Part shown: positions 43,935-51,827 of the stretch, one piece after another
How positions within the stretch are numbered: position 1 is the first letter of the stretch
Layout: every line of letters starts with the position of its first letter
Source of the DNA: Novosphingobium mangrovisedimenti
GTDB taxonomy: Bacteria > Pseudomonadota > Alphaproteobacteria > Sphingomonadales > Sphingomonadaceae
NCBI RefSeq assembly: GCF_025153475.1
Contig: NZ_JANZXA010000012.1
Location: forward strand, 1-64,000
Length of the DNA: 64,000 bases
Reading direction: 5' to 3'
The notes under the pieces: generated by a model
Databases searched by the model: none
The model's input: only the letters and a program-made list of their open reading frames with translations
Told to the model about the DNA's origin: nothing
Made by a program: the position numbers and the translations under genes

Positions 43935-44669
43935 ATGGCGTCCTTCGTCCTCATCCATGGCGCCTTCCATACCGGCGCCTGTTTCGATCTTGTCGCGGCG
44001 CAACTGCGCGCACGAGGCCATGCGGTCCTTGCGCCGACGTTGCCCGGCATGGGCGGCGACGAGGCCGCCCTGCGCGCCGCCTCCCTCGAAGGCTGGGCAC
44101 GCTTCGCGCTCAATGCGTGCCACGCCCTGTGTAGCGAATCCGGCGGACCGGTCGTCCTCGCCGGTCACAGCCGCGGCGGCTCGGTCATCAGCCTCGCAGC
44201 CGAAATCGATCCCGCCGCGGCAGACCACCTCGCCTACATCTGCGCCGTGCTGACGCCGGCGGGCGAGGATCGCGCGAAACTGCCCGGCCTGATGCCAAGC
44301 CAGCCGGGAATGCAGGCGGCCAGCGCCATGGTGGAGAACGGCGCCGGGATCGTCATGGACGGCGCAGCGGCGCTGCCGTACTTCGCCCAGCTATGTCCCG
44401 AAGACCTGCGCGAAGACGCGATCAGCCACCTGGTCGCCGAACCGCTTGGCCCGCTCTCGACCCCAGCCGAAGTGACGGCTCAACGCTGGGGCTCCGTCCC
44501 GCGCACCTACATCGAATGCCTGCAGGACCGCACGATGCCGATCGAAAACCAGCGCGGCATGCTGGCGCTGTCCCCCGGAACACGGGTGGTCACGCTCGAT
44601 AGCGATCACAGCCCGTTCTATTGCGTGCCCGGGCCGCTGGCAGACGCGCTCGAGGCGCTTGCCGGCTGA
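43935..44669 (+). CDS. Alpha/beta fold hydrolase (esterase-like)
   Basis: The 244-residue protein has the oxyanion-side HGAFHTG near the start, the nucleophile elbow GHSRGG, a likely acid Asp in CLQDRTMPIE and the terminal His in DSDHSPFY. This pattern matches the small salicylate-esterase/hydroxynitrile lyase-like branch of alpha/beta hydrolases. It is cytoplasmic with no signal peptide. It follows the SDR gene and its 3' end is 10 bases from the convergent GGDEF gene. The natural ester is unknown. Confidence 0.87.
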   Translation: MASFVLIHGAFHTGACFDLVAAQLRARGHAVLAPTLPGMGGDEAALRAASLEGWARFALNACHALCSESGGPVVLAGHSRGGSVISLAAEIDPAAADHLAYICAVLTPAGEDRAKLPGLMPSQPGMQAASAMVENGAGIVMDGAAALPYFAQLCPEDLREDAISHLVAEPLGPLSTPAEVTAQRWGSVPRTYIECLQDRTMPIENQRGMLALSPGTRVVTLDSDHSPFYCVPGPLADALEALAG

Positions 44670-44679
44670 GCCGAAGACA

Positions 44680-45753
44680 TCAGTCGGCTGCGACGATGCG
44701 GTTGCGGCCCTGTTCCTTGGCCGCGTAAAGCGCCACGTCGGCGGCCTTGAGCGCATCCCGGGCGGAAGGGTAGGCGAAAACGTCTGCGACACCGCCCGAA
44801 AACGTGATCTTCCCGATGGGCTCGTCAGTCCGGCGATTGACGAAATTGCGCTCGCCAAAGGCCTCACGCACTTCGTCGAGCCGCTGCAGCGCCTCGGTCT
44901 TGCCATCGCCGCGAAACAGCATGACGAATTCCTCGCCGCCGTGGCGGGCGACATGGCAATTGTCGTCGGTGATCTTGGCCAGCGCCTTGGCGACTGCCTG
45001 AAGCACCCTGTCGCCGGTGTCGTGGCCGTGCGTGTCGTTGATGCGCTTGAAGTTGTCGACATCGCACAGTGCCACGCTGAGCGGCTCCAGGTTCTTCTGG
45101 GCATCGCGGAGATGGTGTTCGAGCAAGCCTTCGAAGGCCCTTCGGTTGGGCAGCCCCGTCAGGTGATCGTGATCGGCATCCCGGCGCGCCTTGGCCAGGC
45201 TGCTGCGCAGCTTCGCAGCCTCGCGCTCGCTGCGGTGCATTTCCTGCTCGAGGTGCTGGGTACGCTCCAGCATGGCCCGCGCCAGCGTGGTGAGCGTCTG
45301 GATCTGCTCCTGCTCCTCCGCCTCGCCGGCCTTCTCGACGTGAACCTGCATCTCGCTGTTATATTGCGCGGCGGTGTCGCGGGCGCTGCGGCTGGTGGCC
45401 GCGAAGCTTTCAAGCGAACGTTCCAGCTTGTCGGCGATGCGTCCGATCGAGTCTTCGCCGCCGCGGGACTGCTCATCCAGCCACGCCTGCGTCACCGGCA
45501 GCCCGGCGGCGCGGCGATCGGTGACCTTCTTGGCGAGCGCGATGTTGCTGCCCGAACAGATACCCAGGACAACCGCGAGGTTCGCTTCGGAAATTTCCAG
45601 CTCATGGTCGATCAGGAAGGCCACGATGTCATCCAGCAGCTGCCGGCGCGCGAGGTCCCGGACGCCGGCTGCCCGCGCCATCCCCTGCGCCGCTCCGTCG
45701 CCCTTATCGTCCCGCGTTGCCCTGCCACCGGAAAACAAGCTTTTGAACACCAA
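44680..45753 (-). CDS. Soluble diguanylate cyclase (GGEEF) with coiled-coil N-terminus
   Basis: The 357-residue cytoplasmic protein has an uncharacterised helical N-terminal domain (residues 30-110), a Glu/Gln/Arg-rich coiled coil (about 120-190), and a GGDEF domain with DHLTGLPNRRAFEGLL, LCDVDNFKRINDTHGHDTGD and the active loop HGGEEF. The C-terminal YAAKEQGRNRI is typical. No RxxD inhibitory site is evident. The start is TTG 45753 or GTG 45750, with GGAGGG upstream. The N-terminal domain resembles that of other alphaproteobacterial cytosolic cyclases, but its signal is unknown. Confidence 0.9.
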   Translation of the reverse strand: MVFKSLFSGGRATRDDKGDGAAQGMARAAGVRDLARRQLLDDIVAFLIDHELEISEANLAVVLGICSGSNIALAKKVTDRRAAGLPVTQAWLDEQSRGGEDSIGRIADKLERSLESFAATSRSARDTAAQYNSEMQVHVEKAGEAEEQEQIQTLTTLARAMLERTQHLEQEMHRSEREAAKLRSSLAKARRDADHDHLTGLPNRRAFEGLLEHHLRDAQKNLEPLSVALCDVDNFKRINDTHGHDTGDRVLQAVAKALAKITDDNCHVARHGGEEFVMLFRGDGKTEALQRLDEVREAFGERNFVNRRTDEPIGKITFSGGVADVFAYPSARDALKAADVALYAAKEQGRNRIVAAD

Positions 45754-45870
45754 CGAACTGCCCTCCGCGATATCAGTGCGCCATTATCATGCAATCGCGC
45801 GCGGACAATCCGTTAACTATCGTAACTGCCGAGAAACCGGCGATTTCGAGCACCCTGTTTCACGAAAAGC

Positions 45871-46272
45871 TCAGTCTGCCACGAAATTGAGTTCAAGATT
45901 CACGGCATTGGGATCTGTGACCATGATCTGACGAACACCCAGATGCTGCAAGTCGTTCACACGGTATTCGAGCCCCATCTCCTCGAGCTTGCCGATCATT
46001 TCATCGAAACCTGCGCATTTGAACGCGACGTGATGGACCGCATTGGTGGAAGCACCCGGCGCGTATCCCTCGTAGCGGTCCATCTGGGGATCCTTCCAGA
46101 CGAGATGAATGATCGCGTTGCCATGCGCATCGCGCATCCAGGCACCCTTGAACCCCAACGAAATGGCCGGATTCTCCGTCTGGGTAAGCCCCATCAACCG
46201 GGCATAGAACTGCGCGGTCCTGTCGAGGTCATCGGTTAGGATGTTGATGTGGTCGATGCCGCTTACGTGCAT
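45871..46272 (-). CDS. VOC-family (glyoxalase/dioxygenase fold) protein
   Basis: The 133-residue protein has two beta-alpha-beta-beta-beta modules. The first is GIDHINILTDDLDRTAQFYARLMGL and the second NAVHHVAFKCAGFDEMIGKLEEMGLEYRV. Possible metal ligands are the His of GIDHI, the His of AVHHVAF and the Glu of NLELNF. ATG 46272 (MHVSG) fits the domain; a longer frame runs into purU. The family includes glyoxalase I, fosfomycin resistance and ring-cleavage enzymes, and no subgroup assignment is possible. Confidence 0.85.
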   Translation of the reverse strand: MHVSGIDHINILTDDLDRTAQFYARLMGLTQTENPAISLGFKGAWMRDAHGNAIIHLVWKDPQMDRYEGYAPGASTNAVHHVAFKCAGFDEMIGKLEEMGLEYRVNDLQHLGVRQIMVTDPNAVNLELNFVAD

Positions 46273-46342
46273 TTCGCTCTCCCGTGTCTGCACGCCGAGT
46301 GTCCTCCAACACCGGGCACGGAGCAAGCGCGAGAGCGATACC

Positions 46343-47197
46343 TCAGCTGCGGAACACCACCGTGCGACCACCGTTGAGCAGGACCCGGTCCTCGAGATGG
46401 AGGCGCACCGCCTCGGCCAGCACGCGGCGCTCGATGTCGCGGCCCTTGCGCACCATGTCCTCGGCGGTGTCCGCGTGCGTGACCGCCTCGACGTCCTGGT
46501 GGATGATCGGTCCCTCGTCGAGATCGGCGGTGACATAGTGCGCGGTCGCACCGATCATCTTCACCCCGCGCGCGTGCGCCTGGTGATAGGGCTTGGCCCC
46601 CTTGAAGCCGGGCAGGAACGAGTGGTGGATGTTGATGCAGCGTCCCGAGAGAAAGGACGCCATGTCGTCCGAGAGAATCTGCATGTAGCGGGCAAGCACC
46701 ACGAGTTCGGCGCGCGACTCGTCGACCAGCTTGCGCACGTGCGCTTCCTGCTCGGCCTTGGTTTCCTTCGTCACCGGCATATGGTGGAAGGGAATGTCGC
46801 CGATCATCAGCGTGCTGATCGCCTCGCGCGGATGATTGGAGACGATTCCGACGACTTCCATCGCGATTTCGCCGATGCGCTGACGATAGAGCAGGTCGGC
46901 CAGGCAATGGTCGAACTTGCTCACCATCAGCAGCACGCGGCGCGGCCGATCGCGGCGCAGCATCGACCAGGCCATGCCATATTCATGCGCGATAGGACCG
47001 AAGCCCTCGCGGATCTCCTCGCGATCGGCCTCGCCGGGATCGAAGGCGACCCGCATGAAGAACTTGTCTTCAGCAAGATCGTTGAACTGCTGCGCCTCGA
47101 TGATGTTGCCACCCATCTGCGCCAGATAGCCGGTAACGCGGGCAACGATGCCGGGGCGGTCGGCACACGACAGGGCGAGGATCAGGGGTCCGGACAT
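46343..47197 (-). CDS. purU: Formyltetrahydrofolate deformylase
   Basis: This enzyme hydrolyses 10-formyl-THF to formate and THF, balancing one-carbon pools. The 284-residue protein has an N-terminal ACT domain ([21 protein letters not shown]) and a C-terminal formyltransferase domain. The catalytic motif is [13 protein letters not shown], with [13 protein letters not shown] carrying the conserved Asp. The length matches PurU. AAGGAAGG precedes the ATG. It is probably co-transcribed with the nitronate monooxygenase-like gene 11 bases upstream. Confidence 0.95.
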   Translation of the reverse strand: MSGPLILALSCADRPGIVARVTGYLAQMGGNIIEAQQFNDLAEDKFFMRVAFDPGEADREEIREGFGPIAHEYGMAWSMLRRDRPRRVLLMVSKFDHCLADLLYRQRIGEIAMEVVGIVSNHPREAISTLMIGDIPFHHMPVTKETKAEQEAHVRKLVDESRAELVVLARYMQILSDDMASFLSGRCINIHHSFLPGFKGAKPYHQAHARGVKMIGATAHYVTADLDEGPIIHQDVEAVTHADTAEDMVRKGRDIERRVLAEAVRLHLEDRVLLNGGRTVVFRS

Positions 47198-47208
47198 CGC
47201 GCCTTCCT

Positions 47209-48228
47209 TCAGGCCGCAGCGCGGTTGGACAGCGCTGCTTCGCTCTCTGCCATGAGCGAGGCGAGGATCTCGGCCACCGGCTCTTCCCTGGTCACCATAC
47301 CGACCGACTGGCCGGCCATGACCGAACCGCTTTCGACATCGCCTTCGATCACCGCGCGGCGCAGCGCGCCGGCCCAGAAGTGCTCGATCTGAAGCTGGGC
47401 CTCGCCCATATCGACCTCACCCGCGTCGAGCTTCTTGGCCACCTCTATCTGCTTGGCCGTGAACTCCTCGGTACCCTTGTTCTTGAGGGCTCGCACCGGG
47501 ATCACGGGAAGACGCGGGTCGACCTGCACCGAAGCGACGGCATCGCGGGCCGAGGCGCGGAAGAACATCTTCTTGAAATCGGGGTGGGCGATGGATTCGC
47601 TCGCGCAGGCAAAGCGCGTGCCCAGCTGTACGCCTGCGGCGCCCATTTCGAGGTAACCCGCCATCGCTTCGCCCCGGCCGATGCCGCCAGCCACGAAAAC
47701 GAGATTGTCTGCGGCCAGACTGGGCAGGATTTCCTGCGCCAGCACCGAAGTCGAGACCGGACCGATGTGGCCGCCCGCTTCCATGCCCTCGATGACCAGT
47801 GCGTCCGCGCCGGAGCGCAGCAACTTCTTGCCGAGCGCCAGCGTGGGGGCAAAGCAGATCACCCTGGCCCCGTTTGCCTTGATCGCCTCGACGCTGCCCT
47901 TGGGCGGAATGCCGCCCGCGAGCACGACATGACCGACGCCGTGCTTCTTGCACACTTCGATCAGGTCGAAGAGCTGCGGATGCATGGTGATCAGGTTGAC
48001 GCCGAAGGGCTTGTCGGTCAGCGTCTTCGTTGCCGCGATTTCGGCATCGAGCAGTTCCGGGGTCATCGCCCCGCAGGCAATCACGCCGAAGCCGCCGGCA
48101 TTGCTGATCGCCGAAACGAGATTCCGTTCCGACACCCAGGACATCGCGCCGCAAAGAATTGCGTATTCGCTGCCGAGGAACTCGCATCCCCGCGCCATCA
48201 GCGCCGAGGTCTTGGTATGGACGGCCAT
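47209..48228 (-). CDS. Nitronate monooxygenase-like FMN protein
   Basis: The 339-residue TIM-barrel protein matches the class I/II nitronate monooxygenase and enoyl-ACP reductase II-like family. It has [32 protein letters not shown] at the start, [28 protein letters not shown] and [33 protein letters not shown], which form the FMN phosphate site. The catalytic His is probable at GGHIG. The start at 48228 (MAVHTK) is preferred to 48240. It would detoxify alkyl nitronates, though many homologues have unknown substrates. It leads a likely operon with purU. Confidence 0.9.
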   Translation of the reverse strand: MAVHTKTSALMARGCEFLGSEYAILCGAMSWVSERNLVSAISNAGGFGVIACGAMTPELLDAEIAATKTLTDKPFGVNLITMHPQLFDLIEVCKKHGVGHVVLAGGIPPKGSVEAIKANGARVICFAPTLALGKKLLRSGADALVIEGMEAGGHIGPVSTSVLAQEILPSLAADNLVFVAGGIGRGEAMAGYLEMGAAGVQLGTRFACASESIAHPDFKKMFFRASARDAVASVQVDPRLPVIPVRALKNKGTEEFTAKQIEVAKKLDAGEVDMGEAQLQIEHFWAGALRRAVIEGDVESGSVMAGQSVGMVTREEPVAEILASLMAESEAALSNRAAA

Positions 48229-48415
48229 CGATGCTCCCATAGCCGGTTAATCGAAAGGCAGCGCCATAGGACGACGGGCCGTGGCACACAAGCGATGAGC
48301 GTGTGAACCATAGATCGTAACCCACGGTTCAGGCGCTTGCAGGAATTTCACGTGCGATTAAGAGCCTGCAAGGGCAGATGAGCCGCTCACAATAACACAA
48401 GAGGTCTTCGTTCTA

Positions 48416-48883
48416 ATGCTTTCCAGCTACCTGGGCCGCCTTCGCCAGCCATCCAACATGCTGCTGGCGGCTCTGCTGACGGCAGGACTCGTGGCGATCG
48501 CGGGGCTCGCGGTCAGCCGCTTTGTCATTTCCAATGCCGTTGCCACCAGCCTGCCCAAGGAAACGGCATCGCTCGACAACATCAATCCGTCCAGCTTCTC
48601 GCCCGAGACGCGCAAGTCCCTGCTCAACCTGGAAGTGAACGCGGGCATCCTGGCCGCGCGCCTCGATGAGGGGACGACGAACATGGCCCTCGCGCTCGAC
48701 AAATCCGCAGCGCTGATCGCCGATACCTCGCAGATCGGCCCCGACGCTCCGGCCCCGCTCCGTACGCTTCTGTCGGACACGGCCAAAGCCGTGCGCACCA
48801 AGGTGAATGCCGGAAAGACCGAGGAAGCCGCACGCGACCTGCGTGCGCTGCAGACCATGCTGCAAGGCCTGCGGATGCAGTAA
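48416..48883 (+). CDS. Hypothetical protein with an N-terminal membrane anchor
   Basis: The 155-residue protein has one hydrophobic segment near the start (NMLLAALLTAGLVAIAGLAVSRFVI), followed by an Ala- and Leu-rich helical domain with no recognised motif. The segment has no lipobox or clear cleavage site, so it is more likely an anchor than a signal peptide. AAGAGG precedes the ATG. It is divergent from the nitronate monooxygenase gene across a 187-base region with short inverted repeats. No function is proposed. Confidence 0.65.
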   Translation: MLSSYLGRLRQPSNMLLAALLTAGLVAIAGLAVSRFVISNAVATSLPKETASLDNINPSSFSPETRKSLLNLEVNAGILAARLDEGTTNMALALDKSAALIADTSQIGPDAPAPLRTLLSDTAKAVRTKVNAGKTEEAARDLRALQTMLQGLRMQ

Positions 48884-49009
48884 GGCCGCCCGGGCCCGAT
48901 CAGAACCCGCGATTTCCCGACGAGAGGCCCGTGCCTGTCCCGGGAACAGGGCTCATCCGTATTCAGACAGTCTTGATCTTGCCGCAGGGCAATGCGAACG
49001 TCCCGGACG

Positions 49010-50308
49010 ATGGACGTTCAGGAGATCTACGCAGCAAAGCTGATGTCCGCCGACGCGGCGGCACGGATGGTCGCTTCCGACAGCCATGTGGCGATGGGCA
49101 TGGCGGTCGCCGAACCGCCCGCCCTGCTCGCAGCCCTCGCGAACCGCGTCGAGGCGGGCGATCTTGCCGACATGCGGCTGTGGTACTTCCACTCGATGGC
49201 GCATGCCGCGCAGAGCGTCCTGCGGCGTGACCTGCTCGGCCGGGTGCGCCCGCATTGCATGTTCCTGAGCAGCGTCGAGCGTGCGTTGATCAAGGCCGAT
49301 CCCACGGTCTACGAGCACCTGATCGATTTCGTCCCCACCGCCTTCAGCGCCTCGCCGCAGCTCCTGCGCGAGGAAATCGCGCTCGACACTTGCGTGACCA
49401 TGGTCTCGCCGATGGGCAAGCACGGCTATTTCACCTTCGGCACCGCCAACGACTACACCTCGGTGGCCGCGCGGGCGGCCCGACGCCTGATCGTCGAAGT
49501 CAATCCGCTGATGCCGCGCGTGTTCGGGGAATCACCGCTCCACGTCTCGGAAGTCGACGCGATCGTCGAGCACCGCTCGCCGCTGATCGAGGTGAACGAA
49601 CGTGCCGGCGCGGTCGAGGACGAAATGATCGCCGAGACCATCGCGGGCATGATCGATGACGGTGCCTGCCTGCAGATGGGCATCGGCAACCTGCCCGCCG
49701 AAGTGTGCCGCCGCCTGACCAATCGCAAGGATCTGGGCATCCATACCGAACTGCTGACCCCGGCGCTTGCCGCGCTGATGCGCTGCGGCGCCGTCACCAA
49801 CCGGTGCAAGACCACTTTCCCGGGGCGCAGCGTGTTCACCTTCGCGATGGGCGACACCGCCTTCTACGACTGGCTCGACGACAACCAGGCGGTCTATTCG
49901 CTGCCCGTCGACGTGGTGAACGATCCGCGCCACATTGCCAAGAACGACAATGTGGTCTCGGTCAATGCCACGCTGCAGGTCGACCTCTCTGGGGCCTGCA
50001 ATTCCGAACACATGCTCGGCCGCCAGTATTCCGGGTCAGGCGGCCAGCTCGATTTCGTACGCGGCGCCAATGCTTCCAGCGGCGGGATCTCGATCATCGC
50101 GTGCCGCTCCACCGCCAGGGACGGCGCCGTCAGCCGCATCGTCCCCAAGCTGGAAGGCCCGGTGACGACGCCGCGCAACGACGTGCACTGGATCGTCACC
50201 GAACACGGCGCGGCGAACCTGCGCGGCAAGTCCCTGCGCGAAAGGGCCGAAGCAATGATCGGGCTCGCACACCCGAAGTTCCGCGACGAACTGGCCCGCG
50301 CGCTCTAG
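49010..50308 (+). CDS. Acetyl-CoA hydrolase/transferase family CoA-transferase
   Basis: The 432-residue class I CoA-transferase is a paralogue of the gene at 17106-18377. The start MDVQEIYAAKLMSADAA matches the butyryl/4-hydroxybutyrate CoA-transferase type. ATG 48992 in the same frame is an alternative. Motifs include VSPMGKHGYFTFG, LQMGIGNLPAEVCRRL, VNATLQVDLSGACNSEHM with the likely catalytic region, and SGSGGQLDFVRGA. It lies 4 bases from the convergent GIY-YIG gene. It probably links a short-chain acid and its CoA ester in fermentation-like or acid scavenging metabolism. Confidence 0.88.
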   Translation: MDVQEIYAAKLMSADAAARMVASDSHVAMGMAVAEPPALLAALANRVEAGDLADMRLWYFHSMAHAAQSVLRRDLLGRVRPHCMFLSSVERALIKADPTVYEHLIDFVPTAFSASPQLLREEIALDTCVTMVSPMGKHGYFTFGTANDYTSVAARAARRLIVEVNPLMPRVFGESPLHVSEVDAIVEHRSPLIEVNERAGAVEDEMIAETIAGMIDDGACLQMGIGNLPAEVCRRLTNRKDLGIHTELLTPALAALMRCGAVTNRCKTTFPGRSVFTFAMGDTAFYDWLDDNQAVYSLPVDVVNDPRHIAKNDNVVSVNATLQVDLSGACNSEHMLGRQYSGSGGQLDFVRGANASSGGISIIACRSTARDGAVSRIVPKLEGPVTTPRNDVHWIVTEHGAANLRGKSLRERAEAMIGLAHPKFRDELARAL

Positions 50309-50312
50309 GCAC

Positions 50313-50648
50313 TCAGAGCCGCGTGGCTCCGAGGCGCTCCATCCAGTGGGCGTGACGGTCCTTCAATTCGCGTTCGAACGCCAGTTCCAGTTTCTCCGGA
50401 TCGAGTATCTCGAGCACTTCGAATACCAGCCCCTCCTCGCCATGCGCATTCCACGCCGCCTGCAACTTGCGGTGCGGGTTCGCGCCCTGCCGGAGCGTGA
50501 AGAAGATACGGTTGCGGATGGCCGGAAGATCCTGCGCGCGCCCCACCCATACTTCGCCGCTCGCCACACAGCGCAGCGCGAAAACGCCCGGCTCGGTCTT
50601 GCGTTCGCGGTAGGCGGCCAACGCCGCCTTGCGGTCTTTCCTGTCCAT
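50313..50648 (-). CDS. GIY-YIG nuclease-family protein, degenerate
   Basis: The 111-residue protein resembles the GIY-YIG superfamily, but the hallmark is changed: GVF in place of GIY and VWVG in place of YIG. The remainder, with NRIFFTLRQGANPHRKLQAAW and LVFEVLEIL, is family-like. The start at 50648 has an AGGA site. It is divergent from a DUF2239-SnoaL operon, with a perfect 23-bp inverted repeat between them. Because the catalytic core is altered, nuclease activity is doubtful. Confidence 0.78.
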   Translation of the reverse strand: MDRKDRKAALAAYRERKTEPGVFALRCVASGEVWVGRAQDLPAIRNRIFFTLRQGANPHRKLQAAWNAHGEEGLVFEVLEILDPEKLELAFERELKDRHAHWMERLGATRL

Positions 50649-50671
50649 TGATCCTGTCATCCTGCGATTCG

Positions 50672-50730
50672 TCATTTTTACCCGGATAAATTGACTCGTG
50701 CCACAAATCAATTTATCCGGGTAAAAATGA
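50672..50730. promoter_or_regulatory. Perfect 23-bp inverted repeat, candidate paired operator
   Basis: Arms at 50672-50694 and 50708-50730 are exact inverted copies (23/23) around a 13-base spacer. Each arm contains TTTACCCGGATAAA, which is itself near-symmetric (TTTAYCCGGRTAAA). The pair lies in the promoter region of two divergent genes, 24 bases from the GIY-YIG start and 17 bases from the DUF2239 start, so each arm could serve one promoter. The unusual AT-flanked CCCGG core differs sharply from the GC-rich surroundings. Confidence 0.7.
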
Positions 50731-50746
50731 TTGCCAGAGACAAGAC

Positions 50747-51274
50747 ATGACAGACCTGTGCACGGCCTTCCTCGATGGCAAGCGCATCGCCCGCGGCACG
50801 CGCCGCGAACTCGTCGCCACCCTGCGCGGACACCAGGCGGGCGTTCTGGTGTTCGACGACGAGACCGGAAAGGTCGTCGATCTCGACTGGCGCGAGAGCG
50901 AGGCTCCTGCTGCCGCGCCCGCCCGCAAGCGCGGGCGGCCGAAACTCGGCGTCACCGCACGCGAGGTCACGTTGCTGCCGCGTCACTGGGACTGGCTGAA
51001 CCGGCAACCGGGCGGCGCCTCGCAGGCGCTGCGCAGGCTCGTCGATGCCGCGCGCAAGGCCGAAGACGGTCGCGCATCGCGCCGCGTCGCACAGGAACGC
51101 GCCTACCGCTTCATGTCGGCCATGGCCGGGGACTTTCCCGGCTTCGAGCAGGCATCGCGGCTGCTTTTCGCGGACGATCCCGAAGGCCTCGCCCAGACCA
51201 TCGCCCCATGGCCCGCCGACGTGCGCGAATACGTCATGGCGCTCTTGCACAGTTCCGAAGGAGATACACCGTGA
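50747..51274 (+). CDS. DUF2239 family protein
   Basis: The 175-residue protein matches DUF2239. It has an N-terminal small beta-rich part (TAFLDGKRIARGTRRELV...VLVFDDETGKVVDLDW), a basic AAPARKRGRPKLGVTAREVTLLPRHWDWLNRQPGGASQALRRLVD stretch, and a helical C-terminus (AYRFMSAMAGDFPGFEQASRLLF). The GRPKLGVTAREVTLLPRHWDWL segment looks like a DNA-binding basic tail, so a regulatory role is possible. Its stop overlaps the SnoaL-like start (GTGA), so the two are translationally coupled. Confidence 0.85.
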   Translation: MTDLCTAFLDGKRIARGTRRELVATLRGHQAGVLVFDDETGKVVDLDWRESEAPAAAPARKRGRPKLGVTAREVTLLPRHWDWLNRQPGGASQALRRLVDAARKAEDGRASRRVAQERAYRFMSAMAGDFPGFEQASRLLFADDPEGLAQTIAPWPADVREYVMALLHSSEGDTP

Positions 51275-51711
51275 CCACGCGACAGAAGCTGCTGGCCGAT
51301 TTCATCGAGCGGGTCTGGAACAGGGGCGAAAGCGCGGCCGTGCCCGAATTCCTCGCCCCCCTGTACACGATCCGGCACGATCCGGGCGATCCCTGGGAAG
51401 GCCGCACCCTCGACCAGGCCGGCTTCGTCGAACGGCTCGAAACCTCGCGCACGCCCTTCCCCGACCAGCGTTTCGCGATCGTGCACATGAGTGAGAGCGG
51501 GGACTCCGTGATCATCGCCTGGACCTGGGCGGCCACGCACCATGCGGCCATCGCCGGCTTTCCGGCGAGCGGTCAGCCCATCGCGATGTCGGGAGCGAGC
51601 GTCTATTCATTCGACGAGGACGACCGGCTGACCGGCCACTGGCAGGTCTCGGACCGACTCGGCGTGTTCCAGCAATTGCAGGCCAATGCGGCGGCGCCGG
51701 CAAGCGTCTGA
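51271..51711 (+). CDS. SnoaL-like / ester cyclase-family protein
   Basis: The 146-residue protein begins with GTG overlapping the DUF2239 stop, with GAAGGAG 7 bases upstream. It shows the SnoaL/NTF2-like cone-fold pattern: the helix TRQKLLADFIERVWNRG, YTIRHDPGDPWEGR, then strands ending in SGASVYSFDEDDRLTGHWQVSDRLGVFQQLQ. Such proteins include polyketide cyclases, but small soluble members often have unknown roles. It is the second gene of a coupled operon controlled by the 50672-50730 repeat region. Confidence 0.85.
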   Translation: MTTRQKLLADFIERVWNRGESAAVPEFLAPLYTIRHDPGDPWEGRTLDQAGFVERLETSRTPFPDQRFAIVHMSESGDSVIIAWTWAATHHAAIAGFPASGQPIAMSGASVYSFDEDDRLTGHWQVSDRLGVFQQLQANAAAPASV

Positions 51712-51788
51712 CACGTGGCAACTCTCGGAAGCCCCTAGGCCGGTTATTACCGGACGCTAACCGTGCCCGTGCAAAGCCGCGTAACGGC

Positions 51789-51824
51789 GGCTCCTTTCGG
51801 CAGCCCCTACAGTCGAAAGGAGCC
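51789..51824 (+). promoter_or_regulatory. 5' leader hairpin that buries the ribosome site
   Basis: GGCTCCTTTCG (51789-51799) pairs perfectly with CGAAAGGAGCC (51814-51824), an 11-bp stem that contains the whole GAAAGGAG ribosome site of the TTG-start gene at 51828. The next pairs can extend by a G-U and a C-G. If the transcript starts upstream, translation should be off until the stem opens. The control is an inference. Confidence 0.55.
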
Positions 51825-51827
51825 ACG

